Part shown: positions 39,412-48,546 of the stretch, in pieces
Numbering within the stretch: position 1 is the stretch's first letter
How the letters are laid out: each line of letters starts with the position of its first letter
Assembly (NCBI RefSeq): GCF_964026455.1
Contig: NZ_OZ032152.1
Span: 992,001-1,056,000, forward strand
Direction of reading: 5' to 3'
Source: Rickettsia endosymbiont of Lasioglossum villosulum
Lineage (GTDB): Bacteria > Pseudomonadota > Alphaproteobacteria > Rickettsiales > Rickettsiaceae
DNA length: 64,000 bases
Translations under genes and position numbers: made by a program
Notes under the pieces: generated by a model
The model's input: the letters and a program-made list of their open reading frames with translations, nothing else
Told to the model about the DNA's origin: nothing
The model's database searches: none

Positions 39412-39419
39412 TGGATAAT

Positions 39420-39652
39420 GTCATTGCGAGGAGGTTATGTAATAACCGACGAAGCAATCTCATGAATCTTACTTCATGAGATTGCAACAAAGCTACGCTC
39501 CTCGCAAGACTTGCTTGCGTGGATACCAAATCGTCTGAGCTACGCGAATAAAATAAGCGTGGCAATCCAGAAAAAATAATAAAAAATGTTATAAAGTTAG
39601 CATTTTTTACTGGATTGCTTCGTCAATTACTTCATAATTTCCTCGCAATGAC
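39420..39652. repeat. Composite RPE after petC
   Basis: Starts GTCATTGCGAGGAGG and ends CCTCGCAATGAC, with internal copies GGATACCAAATCGTC..., GGCAATCCAG and ACTGGATTGC. The inner hairpin AAAAAATGTTA-TTAGCATTTTTT resembles those at 5512 and 62042. It lies between the convergent petC and the unknown gene at 39666. Confidence 0.85.
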
Positions 39653-39665
39653 GGAAATGACATAA

Positions 39666-40898
39666 CTATCTTCCTCTATCTTGATCTTTATTCACCTTTA
39701 CAGATTTAGACAAAGTAGTACGAAGTTGATTAATATTTTTTGTTGCAATTACTGCTTTACCAAAAGTATCTTTCATATGGGATACTTTTTCTTTGATAAA
39801 ACTTTTCTTTTTACTATTGCTCTGCTCTTCATTTTTAGAAGTAACAGGAGGTGTAGATTTGATGATAGCACTTTCAGGTGGTTTATTTTCTTGATATTTT
39901 TCACCAATATTATTAGCAATCTTTTTAACATTTTCGGTGGAAATATGATAAGAAGATTTGCCGGGCAAAGCATGAGCAGCTTTTGAAATCATAGTCTGCT
40001 TTTCTTTTAAGTCTTTAGTTAGATTATTTATTATTTCCGTTTTATTTGTTGATAATTCTGAGAATGAAATCTTTTCTAAAGATTCAGACAATGCCGCAGT
40101 GATTTTGGTTTTATGTTCTTCGTCTAGTTTAAAATTTTCGCTTTCTAGATTTTTTAATGTAGCATCAACTATATTATTTGTTAAAAATTTAGAAAATGGT
40201 TTACCGATTTTAGAGATTTTTTCTTGAGCTTCTTTATCAGTAAGTTTTGTTTCATTAATTCCCATCTCTTTATCAGTTTTATGTTGAGGCGGGGCAGAAG
40301 TTTTATCATTTAATTTATTTACTCTTATATCTCTTAACTTATCTTCTAAGCCATATTGTTCTTGAGGAGGTAAATTTTTGTAATGTTCAGTATTTCTTGC
40401 AAGTAGAGCATCAAGCATAAAACCTACTGATTTAGCTATCCTAGTTTCTTTAGGATCTGACGATAAACCGGAACGCTTATCATAGAAACCTCCTTTATCT
40501 GCTAAAGTAGCATAATGGTCTTCAATAGCAGAAGATAATTTAGGAGGTATGAAATTGCCCTCTTTATCAAATTCCGCTTTCATGCCCGTTTTTTCTGCTT
40601 CTAACTGTAATAATTCTTGAAAAATTTTAGTTTCAGCAATTCGGCATTGAAAATTCGGATCAGTTTCTTGTGATAATCTATCGGCTTGCTGCATTACCAT
40701 AGAGTTTAACTTATGTAATGCATTAGGAGTTAAATTATCTCCTAAATTCTTAACAAACTCTGTTCTCTCTTTTGGATTACTCTCAAAACTACTGCTTAAA
40801 GTAGCCACATCTTCTTTCGTCGGTTCTCCTTTAACTATTCGTTCTAATACATCTTCGTTAACATAACCTTTTGTTATTTCGCTTGGTGAATCAGGCAT
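39666..40898 (-). CDS. Large hydrophilic protein of unknown function
   Basis: 410 residues, with no signal peptide or membrane helix. It is rich in Lys, Glu, Ser and Asn with many predicted helices (for example DRLSQETDPNFQCRIAETKIFQELLQLEAEKTG) and a low-complexity, basic C-terminus (KKKSFIKEKVSHMKDTFGKAVIATKNINQLRTTLSKS). I do not recognise a domain. Hydrophilic helical proteins of this kind in Rickettsia are sometimes secreted effectors, but nothing in the sequence proves export. It stands alone between two repeat blocks. Confidence 0.65.
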   Translation of the reverse strand: MPDSPSEITKGYVNEDVLERIVKGEPTKEDVATLSSSFESNPKERTEFVKNLGDNLTPNALHKLNSMVMQQADRLSQETDPNFQCRIAETKIFQELLQLEAEKTGMKAEFDKEGNFIPPKLSSAIEDHYATLADKGGFYDKRSGLSSDPKETRIAKSVGFMLDALLARNTEHYKNLPPQEQYGLEDKLRDIRVNKLNDKTSAPPQHKTDKEMGINETKLTDKEAQEKISKIGKPFSKFLTNNIVDATLKNLESENFKLDEEHKTKITAALSESLEKISFSELSTNKTEIINNLTKDLKEKQTMISKAAHALPGKSSYHISTENVKKIANNIGEKYQENKPPESAIIKSTPPVTSKNEEQSNSKKKSFIKEKVSHMKDTFGKAVIATKNINQLRTTLSKSVKVNKDQDRGR

Positions 40899-41063
40899 AA
40901 TATTATTACTTTAAGTTAATAATTAAAGTTTATTATATTTAACAATATTTTACTAATTATTATGAACACTTAGTGCAAAATATATATCTTGCTATATTAA
41001 ATTTAACATATGGGAATTACGTGTGCACAAACGAAGGATTTGTTGTGTGGGCAACTTCCCCCT

Positions 41064-41134
41064 GTCATCCCGTGGACAAGCCACGGGATGACACCGAGGA
41101 CGTTTTCCGATCTACGCAACAAAGCCACAACGAA
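41064..41134. repeat. GTCATCCCGTGG-type RPE
   Basis: GTCATCCCGTGG and CCACGGGATGAC make a perfect 12-bp stem with an ACAAG loop (41064-41092), followed by the half ACGTTTTCCGATCTACGCAAC. It is directly followed by the 39-bp repeat at 41140. The open frame that runs through it (40973-41218) is repeat, not gene. Confidence 0.75.
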
Positions 41135-41139
41135 TCCCG

Positions 41140-41178
41140 AAATTTGACTTACCAAACCTTGAAATATCAAAGGTATAT
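41140..41178. repeat. Third copy of the 39-bp repeat seen at 22088-22250
   Basis: AAATTTGACTTACCAAACC ... AAGGTATAT, close to the units at 22088 and 22211. It ends 2 bases before the ATG at 41181, so it supplies the ribosome-binding region of that gene. Confidence 0.65.
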
Positions 41179-41180
41179 TT

Positions 41181-41633
41181 ATGATTACTTTACTTGCAGC
41201 GATAACAGGTTTTATTAGTTCTATAATTCCTGAGATTTTGAAAATTTATAAAGATATAAACGACAAAAGGCATGAGATAGATATTTTAGATCGCCAAATT
41301 ACTAATAACAAACTTAACCAATCTAAAACTTTTACCGAGCTTACAATATCACAAGAAATGGCAGAACAGCATGCCCTTTATTCTACTTATAAATCTGGAG
41401 TTAGTTGGGTTGATGCCTTAAACGGCTTGGTAAGACCGGTGCTTGCTTATAGTTTTTTTGCTATGTATGGAATAGTTAAATACGTTCAATATAAATCATT
41501 AAAAAGCTCTGCCCTACTAGTACAATATTTAGATATATTATGGACTATTGATGATCAAACCATCTTTGCAGGTATTATTAGCTTCTATTTTGGTCAACGT
41601 ACTTTCAACAAACTATATAAATATAAGACTTGA
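41181..41633 (+). CDS. GTA-holin-like 3-TM membrane protein
   Basis: 150 residues: a hydrophobic first helix (ITLLAAITGFISSIIPEILKIY), a charged coiled-coil middle (about 25-65), then SYKSGVSWVDALNGLVRPVLAYSFFAMYGIVKYVQ and a last hydrophobic stretch before FYFGQRTFNKL. The block WVDALNGLVRPVLAY ... FYFGQR is like the holin of three helices found with gene-transfer agents and phages. No lysis or phage gene is next to it, so it is probably a stray phage remnant or has been taken over for another use. Family assignment is by pattern. Confidence 0.6.
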   Translation: MITLLAAITGFISSIIPEILKIYKDINDKRHEIDILDRQITNNKLNQSKTFTELTISQEMAEQHALYSTYKSGVSWVDALNGLVRPVLAYSFFAMYGIVKYVQYKSLKSSALLVQYLDILWTIDDQTIFAGIISFYFGQRTFNKLYKYKT

Positions 41634-41664
41634 ATTTTAATAAATAAAAATTTAGTAGACGAAG

Positions 41665-41779
41665 ATCAACTTCAAAAAGAGCAAGGAGTTCATAAGACGA
41701 GGAGCGGAGCGGAGCGTATACTTAATACGTGAGTACCGCAGTACTTATAGAACGACGTAGCCAATTTTTGAAGTTCATC
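41665..41779. repeat. Palindromic repeat, ACTTCAAAAA type
   Basis: GATCAACTTCAAAAA at the left and TTTTTGAAGTTCATC at the right pair over 15 bases with one mismatch; the middle has GGAGCGGAGCGGAGCG and GTACCGCAGTAC. A relative lies at 48390-48490 (GCTCTTTTTCAAATTAAAC). It fills most of the gap before the Hsp20 gene. Confidence 0.6.
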
Positions 41780-41799
41780 GAGTATACAAGGTTAGTATT

Positions 41800-42303
41800 A
41801 TGAAAATTAAAGCTTACATCCCAGCTATAGCAGCTGTCATCTTATCTAGTAATGCTACATTAGCAAATCAAAACCAAGCATATAACTCTAATCATACAAC
41901 TTCCTTACATCAAGCAATAGAATTACTAGACAACCAGATTACAAATATTGATAACCTATTTAAAAATAAGTTACCTTTTTATGAATCGAGTAGCATTAAG
42001 AGCAAATTTATTACTAAAGACAAACAATATATTATTATTATGGAAGTACCTGGCTTTGATAAAGATCATATCAAAATTAAAGTAAATGGTAATAAATTAT
42101 TCGTTAAAGGAAACATTGAAGACGAAAATAAAGCTGATGATTCAAATAATTATATGAATAAGAACTTTAATTATGTAATATCTTTATATGAGGATGTAGA
42201 TCAAAAAAATATTTCTTCAAGTCTAAAAAACGGTATACTTACTATTACCTTGCCACGCATAGAGGTTAAAGAGCAGGACGCAAAAGAAATACCGATTAAT
42301 TAA
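41800..42303 (+). CDS. Small heat-shock protein (Hsp20) with a signal peptide
   Basis: The alpha-crystallin domain is clear: MEVPGFDKDHIKIKVNGNKLFVKG, then SLYEDVDQKNISSSLKNGILTITLPR, and a C-terminal IPIN, the I-x-I type anchor for oligomers. Ahead of it is MKIKAYIPAIAAVILSSNATLANQ, a basic start, hydrophobic core and ALA-like cleavage site, which is a good signal peptide. 167 residues. Most Hsp20 proteins are cytoplasmic; this one is probably exported to the periplasm or beyond. It is followed 27 bases later by the AsmA gene, so it may share its job in the envelope. Confidence 0.88.
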   Translation: MKIKAYIPAIAAVILSSNATLANQNQAYNSNHTTSLHQAIELLDNQITNIDNLFKNKLPFYESSSIKSKFITKDKQYIIIMEVPGFDKDHIKIKVNGNKLFVKGNIEDENKADDSNNYMNKNFNYVISLYEDVDQKNISSSLKNGILTITLPRIEVKEQDAKEIPIN

Positions 42304-42330
42304 ATATAGCTTTAAGAAAGGTTAAATCAT

Positions 42331-44859
42331 ATGAATAAAACTTTGAAATACTCACTTATTATATTTATCAGTATAATATTATTGTTAATTATTATTCCTT
42401 TCTTTATCCCTTTGAACAATTATAAAGGGATAATAATAAGTAAAGTCAAAGAAACGATAAATAGAGATTTAACTATTAATGGCGATATAAAATTATCTTT
42501 ACTACCAAATCCTGCAATATCCTTACCGGAAGTTAAATTATCTTTAATAGATAAAACAAAAGAGCCTTATTTAGTATCTGTTGAAAACGCTAAAGCCTCA
42601 CTTAAGCTTCTACCACTTTTTAGAGGAACAATTGAAGTAGCATCTGTAGAGCTACAAAAGCCCGTTATAAATCTTGAAGTTTTAAATAATGGACAAAAAA
42701 ATTGGGAGTTTTCCACGCCTAAAAATAAAACTGAAATAAATCAAGATGCTCCTATACCTACAGCTTCTAATGCCAAAACTGAGTTAGAACTTCCTATTCT
42801 TATCAATCACTTCAAGATATCAGATGGTAAAATTATATATAGAGATAATGGTAATGAAAAAATATTTAACAATATTAATTTAGATACTCACGTTAAAAGT
42901 ACTAAAGGTCCAATAGATTTTACTTTAGCATTAGAGGCTCTAGAGCAAAAAATTTATATAGATGGTAATATTGAAGAAATTGGAAAAGTAATACCATTAA
43001 GTGCAAATATCAATATTGCGGACGAAAAAATTAAAATTGAGGGAAAGCTCGATAGTGAAAATAATTCTTTCATAGGTCTTGCAAATATTAAAGGTAATAC
43101 TAAAACTCTAGGGCTGCCAAGTGATTTACAAAATGATTATGAGTTAACAGCATCCATAATTGCAGATAGCAAAAATCTAAATTTAAAAGATGCAAGGCTT
43201 AACTATACTAATATAGAATTACTGGCAAACGCAAATTATGATATAGAACATAGTAGTTTAAAGGCAAATATTATTGCAAACCCGGGTAATATCATTGGTG
43301 ATATTAGCTCTAATTTAGATAAGGCAAGTATTTTCAATGGTAATATTAAAATAGCAGCAGATAATCTAAAACCTTTACTTAACGCTCTGAAAATAAAAAC
43401 TGATAAATTACCTCCTATTATTAACCAAAAAATTTCTCTTATTTCCAATGTAGTCTATAATTCACAAGCCCTAATTTTACATAATATCAATTTAATTGCT
43501 GGAAATAGTAATTTATCAGGCGATGTAACCCTGAAAAATCTGAAGCAAGACATATCTGCTATTCATAATTTAAAAATTAATAATTTTGAGTCATTTATGG
43601 CTTTGCTTGGAGTCAATAATCTAAATCGTATTGGAACATTACAATTAAATGGGGAAGTGCAAAAAACTAAAGATACATTACAGATAAATGATAAAATATC
43701 AGCCTTTAATACTAATATAGCAATTAAAGGCGATGTTAATTTAGCTTCTCAAAAAACTAATTTTAACCTTAATATATACAGCCCATTAATTAACTTAGAA
43801 AAAATTACCTCAGGCAGCCCTGCTCCTGCACCTACATCTACTTCTAATCCTGTTGCAAATAATACAGGTCAAGCGTCTGCTAATGCTCCTAAAAGTAGCA
43901 CTCCTTGGTCAAATAGTCCTATTGATTTAAGCTTTTTAAATACAATCGAGGGACAGCTATCAGCAAATATAGATAAACTAACCAATGATTCATTGGTAAT
44001 AAATAATTTTAAAGCAAAATTAGCTATTACCGGAGGTAAGCTAAATATTACTTCAGTTAGTGCAAATATTTATGGTGGCGATCTTAACGCAAACGGTTAT
44101 GTAAGCTCAGGAAAAGATCAAAATGCAACGATTAAAATTGATTTAAAAAATGCTTATGTTAAAAGCTTAACTCCACAAAGTGGTAAAATAAAAATAATCG
44201 ATGGACGATTAAATTTTACCACCGAACTTAATTCTACTGGTAATAGCGTTTATACTTATGTTAATAATTTAAATGGACAATTTAACGTAAATAGTAGTAA
44301 TGGAAAAATTAGCGGATTTGATTTAAACCGCATTGTGGATGCGATAAATAATGCTAAAAATACCGAAGGAGTTCTACGCCTTATTAATGGATCTTTTAGT
44401 GGCGGTACTACATCCTTTTCCAATTTAGTAGCAACCGGCAATATAGAGCGTGGCATGGTACGACTAACTGAATGTCATTTAGATGCTAGCCCGGCTAAAG
44501 CCAATGCTCATGGTCAAATCAACCTACCGCAATATATGCTAGATGTTGGGGCAAGCGTCACTATCAATAATTTTCCTCCTCTAGGGGTCAAATTTTATGG
44601 TTCTATAAATAATCCGCAACATAAATTAGATATAGAAGCTCTTCAAACATATTTAGTAAAAAATGTATTTAGCAGCGTCCTTAAAGACCTAAAAAGTGGT
44701 GAAAAGAAACCTGAAAATATTATAAAAGATGCTTTAGGTTTAAGAAAGAAAAAGGAAGATAGTAGTAATGAACAGAATAATACAGAGCAACCGCAAAACC
44801 AACAACCTACCGATCCTGTTAATAAACTGCTGCAAAAAGGATTAAAGAAACTGTTTTGA
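42331..44859 (+). CDS. AsmA family protein
   Basis: 842 residues with an N-terminal membrane helix (YSLIIFISIILLLIIIPFFIP) and a long periplasmic part rich in beta strands, of the AsmA/TamB-like family that moves phospholipid between membranes. The start NYKGIIISKVKETINRDLTINGDIKLSLLPNPAISLPEVKLS and the later region GKLNITSVSANIYGGDLNANGYVSSG and LDLNRIVDAI-like segment are typical. A Pro/Ala/Ser/Thr-rich stretch (about 490-530) is a flexible linker. The C-terminus is Gln/Asn-rich. Complete. Confidence 0.9.
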   Translation: MNKTLKYSLIIFISIILLLIIIPFFIPLNNYKGIIISKVKETINRDLTINGDIKLSLLPNPAISLPEVKLSLIDKTKEPYLVSVENAKASLKLLPLFRGTIEVASVELQKPVINLEVLNNGQKNWEFSTPKNKTEINQDAPIPTASNAKTELELPILINHFKISDGKIIYRDNGNEKIFNNINLDTHVKSTKGPIDFTLALEALEQKIYIDGNIEEIGKVIPLSANINIADEKIKIEGKLDSENNSFIGLANIKGNTKTLGLPSDLQNDYELTASIIADSKNLNLKDARLNYTNIELLANANYDIEHSSLKANIIANPGNIIGDISSNLDKASIFNGNIKIAADNLKPLLNALKIKTDKLPPIINQKISLISNVVYNSQALILHNINLIAGNSNLSGDVTLKNLKQDISAIHNLKINNFESFMALLGVNNLNRIGTLQLNGEVQKTKDTLQINDKISAFNTNIAIKGDVNLASQKTNFNLNIYSPLINLEKITSGSPAPAPTSTSNPVANNTGQASANAPKSSTPWSNSPIDLSFLNTIEGQLSANIDKLTNDSLVINNFKAKLAITGGKLNITSVSANIYGGDLNANGYVSSGKDQNATIKIDLKNAYVKSLTPQSGKIKIIDGRLNFTTELNSTGNSVYTYVNNLNGQFNVNSSNGKISGFDLNRIVDAINNAKNTEGVLRLINGSFSGGTTSFSNLVATGNIERGMVRLTECHLDASPAKANAHGQINLPQYMLDVGASVTINNFPPLGVKFYGSINNPQHKLDIEALQTYLVKNVFSSVLKDLKSGEKKPENIIKDALGLRKKKEDSSNEQNNTEQPQNQQPTDPVNKLLQKGLKKLF

Positions 44860-44922
44860 TTTGTAGTATTTATTATACATTTATGTTATAAAGTTAAAAG
44901 ATAAGTATAATTATTTATAATT

Positions 44923-45561
44923 ATGAATAACAAACAAACAGAAAAAACCATTAGTTGTTTTGACGTAGCTAATTATTTCTTAGTTCTAGTAGATAGAGAA
45001 GCAGGAGATACTATAACTCAGCTAAAGCTTCAAAAACTAATATATTTTGCTCAAGGTGTTCATCTCTCTTTATTTAATAAACCTTTTTTTGAAGAAGAGA
45101 TTGAAGCATGGAAACATGGACCAGTAGTACCAAAATTACGTATACCGTTCGGTAATTTACAAGATGGTCCAATTGCCGCCCCCGGTGAAATGGACTTTGA
45201 TATTTACACACAACAGCAAAAAAACTTAATTTATAAAATATATTCTATATATGGCGAACATACGGCAAGCTATTTACGTAATTTAACACACCGGCATTCT
45301 ATTTGGCTTGAAGCTATAGAAAGTATAAATCATACTATGACCAAAGAAAAAATACAGGAATTTTTTAAAGTTAATATAATTAATAATATTAAAGATTATA
45401 TTTTATTGATTAATAAGGAAGATCTTGAACAAATAGAAAATGCAGAAGATCAGTGGTGGATGAATTATGATAGCGGTGTACCTGCTGAAGATATTACAGA
45501 ACAACTTTTAAAAGCAAAACAGAAACAAGAAGGTAAAAATTTTGAAAGTTGTTTGGTCTGA
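44923..45561 (+). CDS. Panacea-domain (SocA/DUF4065-like) antitoxin
   Basis: The Panacea domain is recognisable by DVANYFLVLVDREAGDTITQLKLQKLIYFAQGVHLSLFNKPFFEEEIEAWKHGPVV-type sequence near the N-terminus; only the key parts are quoted here: LKLQKLIYFAQGVHL and EAWKHGPVVP. The domain acts as a broad chaperone-like antitoxin partner in many toxin-antitoxin pairs. 212 residues. The next gene, a YoeB-type toxin, overlaps its end by 20 bases and has a ribosome-binding-like AGAAGG inside this gene. The antitoxin-first order and the overlap fit a toxin-antitoxin operon. Confidence 0.85.
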   Translation: MNNKQTEKTISCFDVANYFLVLVDREAGDTITQLKLQKLIYFAQGVHLSLFNKPFFEEEIEAWKHGPVVPKLRIPFGNLQDGPIAAPGEMDFDIYTQQQKNLIYKIYSIYGEHTASYLRNLTHRHSIWLEAIESINHTMTKEKIQEFFKVNIINNIKDYILLINKEDLEQIENAEDQWWMNYDSGVPAEDITEQLLKAKQKQEGKNFESCLV

Positions 45562-45802
45562 TGAAGCTTTAACACAGTTAGAATTTTGGAAGTACACTAA
45601 TAAAAAAATGACTAAACGAATACATCTTTTAATAGATAGTATTATGTCAACACCTTGTACCGGTATAGGAAAGCCTGAACCTTTAAAGTATGAGTTAAGT
45701 GGTTTTTGGTCTCGAAGAATAGATCAAGAGCATAGATTAGTTTATTCTTTCAATAAAGAAACTAAAATTATTATAATAGAAAGTTGTAAAGGACATTATT
45801 AA
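45542..45802 (+). CDS. YoeB-type mRNA interferase toxin
   Basis: An 86-residue RelE/YoeB-family ribosome-dependent RNase. It starts at TTG (45542), as MKVVWSDEAL aligns with the YoeB N-terminus. Known catalytic positions are kept: Glu46 in GKPEPLK, Arg59 in SRRI, Arg65 in EHRLVY and the C-terminal His85-Tyr86. The usual CRYHY end reads CKGHY, a change of the first Arg to Lys and Tyr to Gly, which could lower activity. It is normally paired with YefM; here its partner is a Panacea protein. A TTG start gives low toxin output. Confidence 0.9.
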   Translation: MKVVWSDEALTQLEFWKYTNKKMTKRIHLLIDSIMSTPCTGIGKPEPLKYELSGFWSRRIDQEHRLVYSFNKETKIIIIESCKGHY

Positions 45803-45852
45803 AATTCACACAACTAAAATAGAATATAGCAGTATATTAAATAACTTAGATT

Positions 45853-46646
45853 TTATTCAGAATCTGAACTAGGTATTGATTCACCGATACATTCTAAATT
45901 AAATGGTAATATTGTAGCAGGATAACATATTTTTTCATCTTTAACTAATTTTTTTGTGGGATACTCATCATTATCGTTGTTATTCTCATCTTATCTTCTT
46001 CGTATTTTCGTTTTATACCTCTATTTTCAAATTTTTCTTCTTCTAATTCTATGAAATCGTAAGGTATTTTTTTCTCTTCAATGTAAGATATTAGATCATC
46101 TATATCTTCTTCAATCTCTGAATCATTATATAAATTACTTGTGAAATTATTATTATATTTGTTAATTTCTTTTAAGATTGAATTAAGTCTATTTGAAGGT
46201 ATGAAGTTCTTTTTCTCCAGAGAGTAATGATCCAAGCACATTTTTGCTATTTCTTCTAAGTATTTATTATTTTTTATAAGATCGTCACTTATTATATTTT
46301 GAATCTCGTTAATTTCTGCACATATTCCTAATAATATCAAAAGATTTTTAAGATTTGCAGAATTATTAATTTGTTTATGATATGGGCTAGCTTTTTCATC
46401 TGACTGACAATTTATTATATCGGATAATAGCCACAAGAATTTATCTTTATAATCTAATGAATATTTTGTTTTGAAATTTAGATATTTACTTAGAGCATCA
46501 TTAATTTTTGAATTTTCATTTACCCACTGCCTACATTTTTCAGTATCATAAATTTTATCATTGATCAACTCTATGACTTGATTACTTTTTACAAAATTTT
46601 CTAATATTTTTTGTTCTTCATTTGTAAATTTTCTTGTATTAACCAT
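45853..46646 (-). pseudogene. Unknown hydrophilic protein, probable one-base frameshift near the end
   Basis: The open frame from 46646 gives 233 residues, helical and acidic, ending RITTIMMSIPQKN. One extra A near 45992 shifts the end to DENNNDNDEYPTKKLVKDEK and continues to SSDSE, stopping at 45853; this second ending keeps the acidic, Asn-rich style, so I think one A was lost from an A run. The start MVNTRKFTNEEQKILENFVKSNQ is followed by several helical blocks. No family is recognised. It is convergent with the YoeB gene. Confidence 0.55.
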
Positions 46647-46743
46647 TAATGTCCTTATAAAAAATGATTTTAAAAGGGCATTATATAGGCTTGTTAATAA
46701 AAAGTAACTATTTTGTGATTAGGTTTGTCAAGGTAGTTTAAAA

Positions 46744-47646
46744 CTATGTATGACAAAAATCTAAAAGTAGAAATATGAGGAACAAATAAAATATCGAATA
46801 AGCAAAAAATCTTTTTGCCTGCTTATTATCAGCATTATCATAAAATAATGATATAGAATAATATAAAAACACTAAACCAAGTACCACAGCAATTACTAAA
46901 TATATAATATTACTCATACCTATAAAAAAAGGCATAAGAGAAGTCAAAAATAAAAGTATGCTGTAAATTAGAATTTGCTTCTTAGTATATAAAGCTCCTT
47001 TTATCGCAGGCATCATAGGCACTTTACAGTTTTTATAATCATCGTTACAAAATAAAGCCAAAGCCCAAGAATGAGGCGGCGTCCAAATAAAGATAATTAG
47101 GAACAATATAATAGAATCCAAAGACACGCTGCCACTTACAGAAGCATAACCTATTACAGGAGGGAGAGCTCCAGCAGCTCCACCAATAACAATATTTTGG
47201 ATAGAACTACGCTTTAACCACATAGTATAAATGCAAATATAATAAAAAATAGTAAATAATAATAATAATGCTGATAGGAAATTTACGCATAATGCCATAA
47301 AAAATACTGAAAAGAATGCCATTATCAATCCGAATGATAACGCTTCGTCAGCTTCTATAGCACCTCTTATTATCGGTCTTTTTTGTGTACGTTTCATCAA
47401 GGCATCAATATCCCTATCATACCACATATTAATCGCTCCAGCACTACCTGCACCTATCGCTATACAGATTAAAGCAATTACACTAATGAAAGGATGCAGA
47501 GAATTAGGAGCAAGCCACATTCCAGAAAAGCCAGTAAAAACAACCAATGACATTACACGTGGTTTCATTAGTAAAATATAGTCTTTAACTGTACTTTGAG
47601 GATAACTAACTTTATCTAAACTTATTGATTTTGTTAAAGAATTCAT
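46744..47646 (-). CDS. ctaB: Protoheme IX farnesyltransferase (heme O synthase)
   Basis: CtaB adds a farnesyl tail to heme B for the terminal oxidases, in the inner membrane. 300 residues with seven to nine helices. The two polyprenyl-diphosphate sites are present: [19 protein letters not shown], with the NxxxD-xxxD pattern, and the second Asp cluster in [30 protein letters not shown] near the start is also a family mark. The gene is divergent from rpsD. Confidence 0.96.
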   Translation of the reverse strand: MNSLTKSISLDKVSYPQSTVKDYILLMKPRVMSLVVFTGFSGMWLAPNSLHPFISVIALICIAIGAGSAGAINMWYDRDIDALMKRTQKRPIIRGAIEADEALSFGLIMAFFSVFFMALCVNFLSALLLLFTIFYYICIYTMWLKRSSIQNIVIGGAAGALPPVIGYASVSGSVSLDSIILFLIIFIWTPPHSWALALFCNDDYKNCKVPMMPAIKGALYTKKQILIYSILLFLTSLMPFFIGMSNIIYLVIAVVLGLVFLYYSISLFYDNADNKQAKRFFAYSIFYLFLIFLLLDFCHT

Positions 47647-47696
47647 ATAAAAGTTTTTTTACTAAATATAAAAAGTTTTAAGGTAAAAATCAACGA

Positions 47697-47725
47697 TTGA
47701 CTTTAATGTAAGAAATGTATATATT
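47697..47725 (+). promoter_or_regulatory. Sigma-70 promoter of rpsD
   Basis: TTGACT (47697-47702) and TATATT (47720-47725) are 17 bases apart, a near-consensus promoter. The AAGGA at 47751-47755 is the ribosome binding site, 8 bases before the GTG start. Confidence 0.6.
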
Positions 47726-47763
47726 TTTTTGTAATTATAATTTAAAAGTTAAGGATATTTTCA

Positions 47764-48381
47764 GTGACAAAAATCGTACGTTCTAAATATAAAGCTAGTA
47801 GAAGACTTGGTGTTAGCTTATGGGGTGATGGTAAAGATGCATTTAATACCCGAAATTATCGCCCAGGTCAGCATGGACGCAATACCATGGTTAAAACCTC
47901 CGATTATGGGTTACATTTAAAAGCTAAACAAAGAATAAAATGCCATTACGGTCGTATCACTGAAAAGCAATTTAGAAATATCTTTGGATTTGCTCAAAAA
48001 ATGAAAGGTAATACTGGTGAGAACTTCATCGGATTACTTGAAAGTAGGCTTGACTCTATAGTTTACAGAATGAATATTGCACCAACTATTTTCTCTTCTA
48101 GACAATTAATATCACACGGTCATATTAAAGTAAACGGTAAGAAAGCTGATATAGCAAGTATGCGTCTTAAAGAAGGTGATGTTATAGAGATCAAAGAAGC
48201 TTCAAGACAAATGGGCATCATTCAAGAATCAGTTTCAAAGCAAGGTCAAACAACACCTGATTATGTATCATTTGATGTAGATTCACTAAGTGGTAAATAT
48301 CTAAGAGTCCCAACGATTTCCGACGTTAGATATCCTTTCACTCCTGAAGTTCATTTAGTAGTCGAGCTATATTCTCGTTAA
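47764..48381 (+). CDS. rpsD: 30S ribosomal protein S4
   Basis: S4 binds 16S rRNA and starts assembly of the small subunit. 205 residues, start GTG. The N-terminus [21 protein letters not shown] and [10 protein letters not shown] are typical, as are [37 protein letters not shown] and the S4 RNA-binding block [19 protein letters not shown]. It stands alone in this genome with its own promoter, with a strong repeat block after it. Confidence 0.98.
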   Translation: MTKIVRSKYKASRRLGVSLWGDGKDAFNTRNYRPGQHGRNTMVKTSDYGLHLKAKQRIKCHYGRITEKQFRNIFGFAQKMKGNTGENFIGLLESRLDSIVYRMNIAPTIFSSRQLISHGHIKVNGKKADIASMRLKEGDVIEIKEASRQMGIIQESVSKQGQTTPDYVSFDVDSLSGKYLRVPTISDVRYPFTPEVHLVVELYSR

Positions 48382-48389
48382 TATCATGC

Positions 48390-48490
48390 TTGTTTAACTT
48401 AAAAAAACTACAAGTACTGCGGTACGAACTATATTAAGTAACTACCGCCGTTCTTTGTCTTGCGGATTCCTCGCTCTTTTTCAAATTAAA
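48390..48490. repeat. Palindromic repeat after rpsD
   Basis: TTGTTTAACTTAAAAAAAC at the left and TTTTTCAAATTAAAC at the right with GTACTGCGGTACG in the middle. Its right half resembles the repeat at 41665-41779. Confidence 0.5.
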
Positions 48491-48546
48491 CTTTAGTGGC
48501 ATTGCCCGCGTGGATCAGTTTCCACTGTCATCCCGTGATTTATTCT

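Noticed and set aside
40973..41218. Open frame of 81 codons on the plus strand
   Set aside because: It runs through a GTCATCCCGTGG-type RPE and the 39-bp repeat and overlaps the start of the better-supported gene at 41181.
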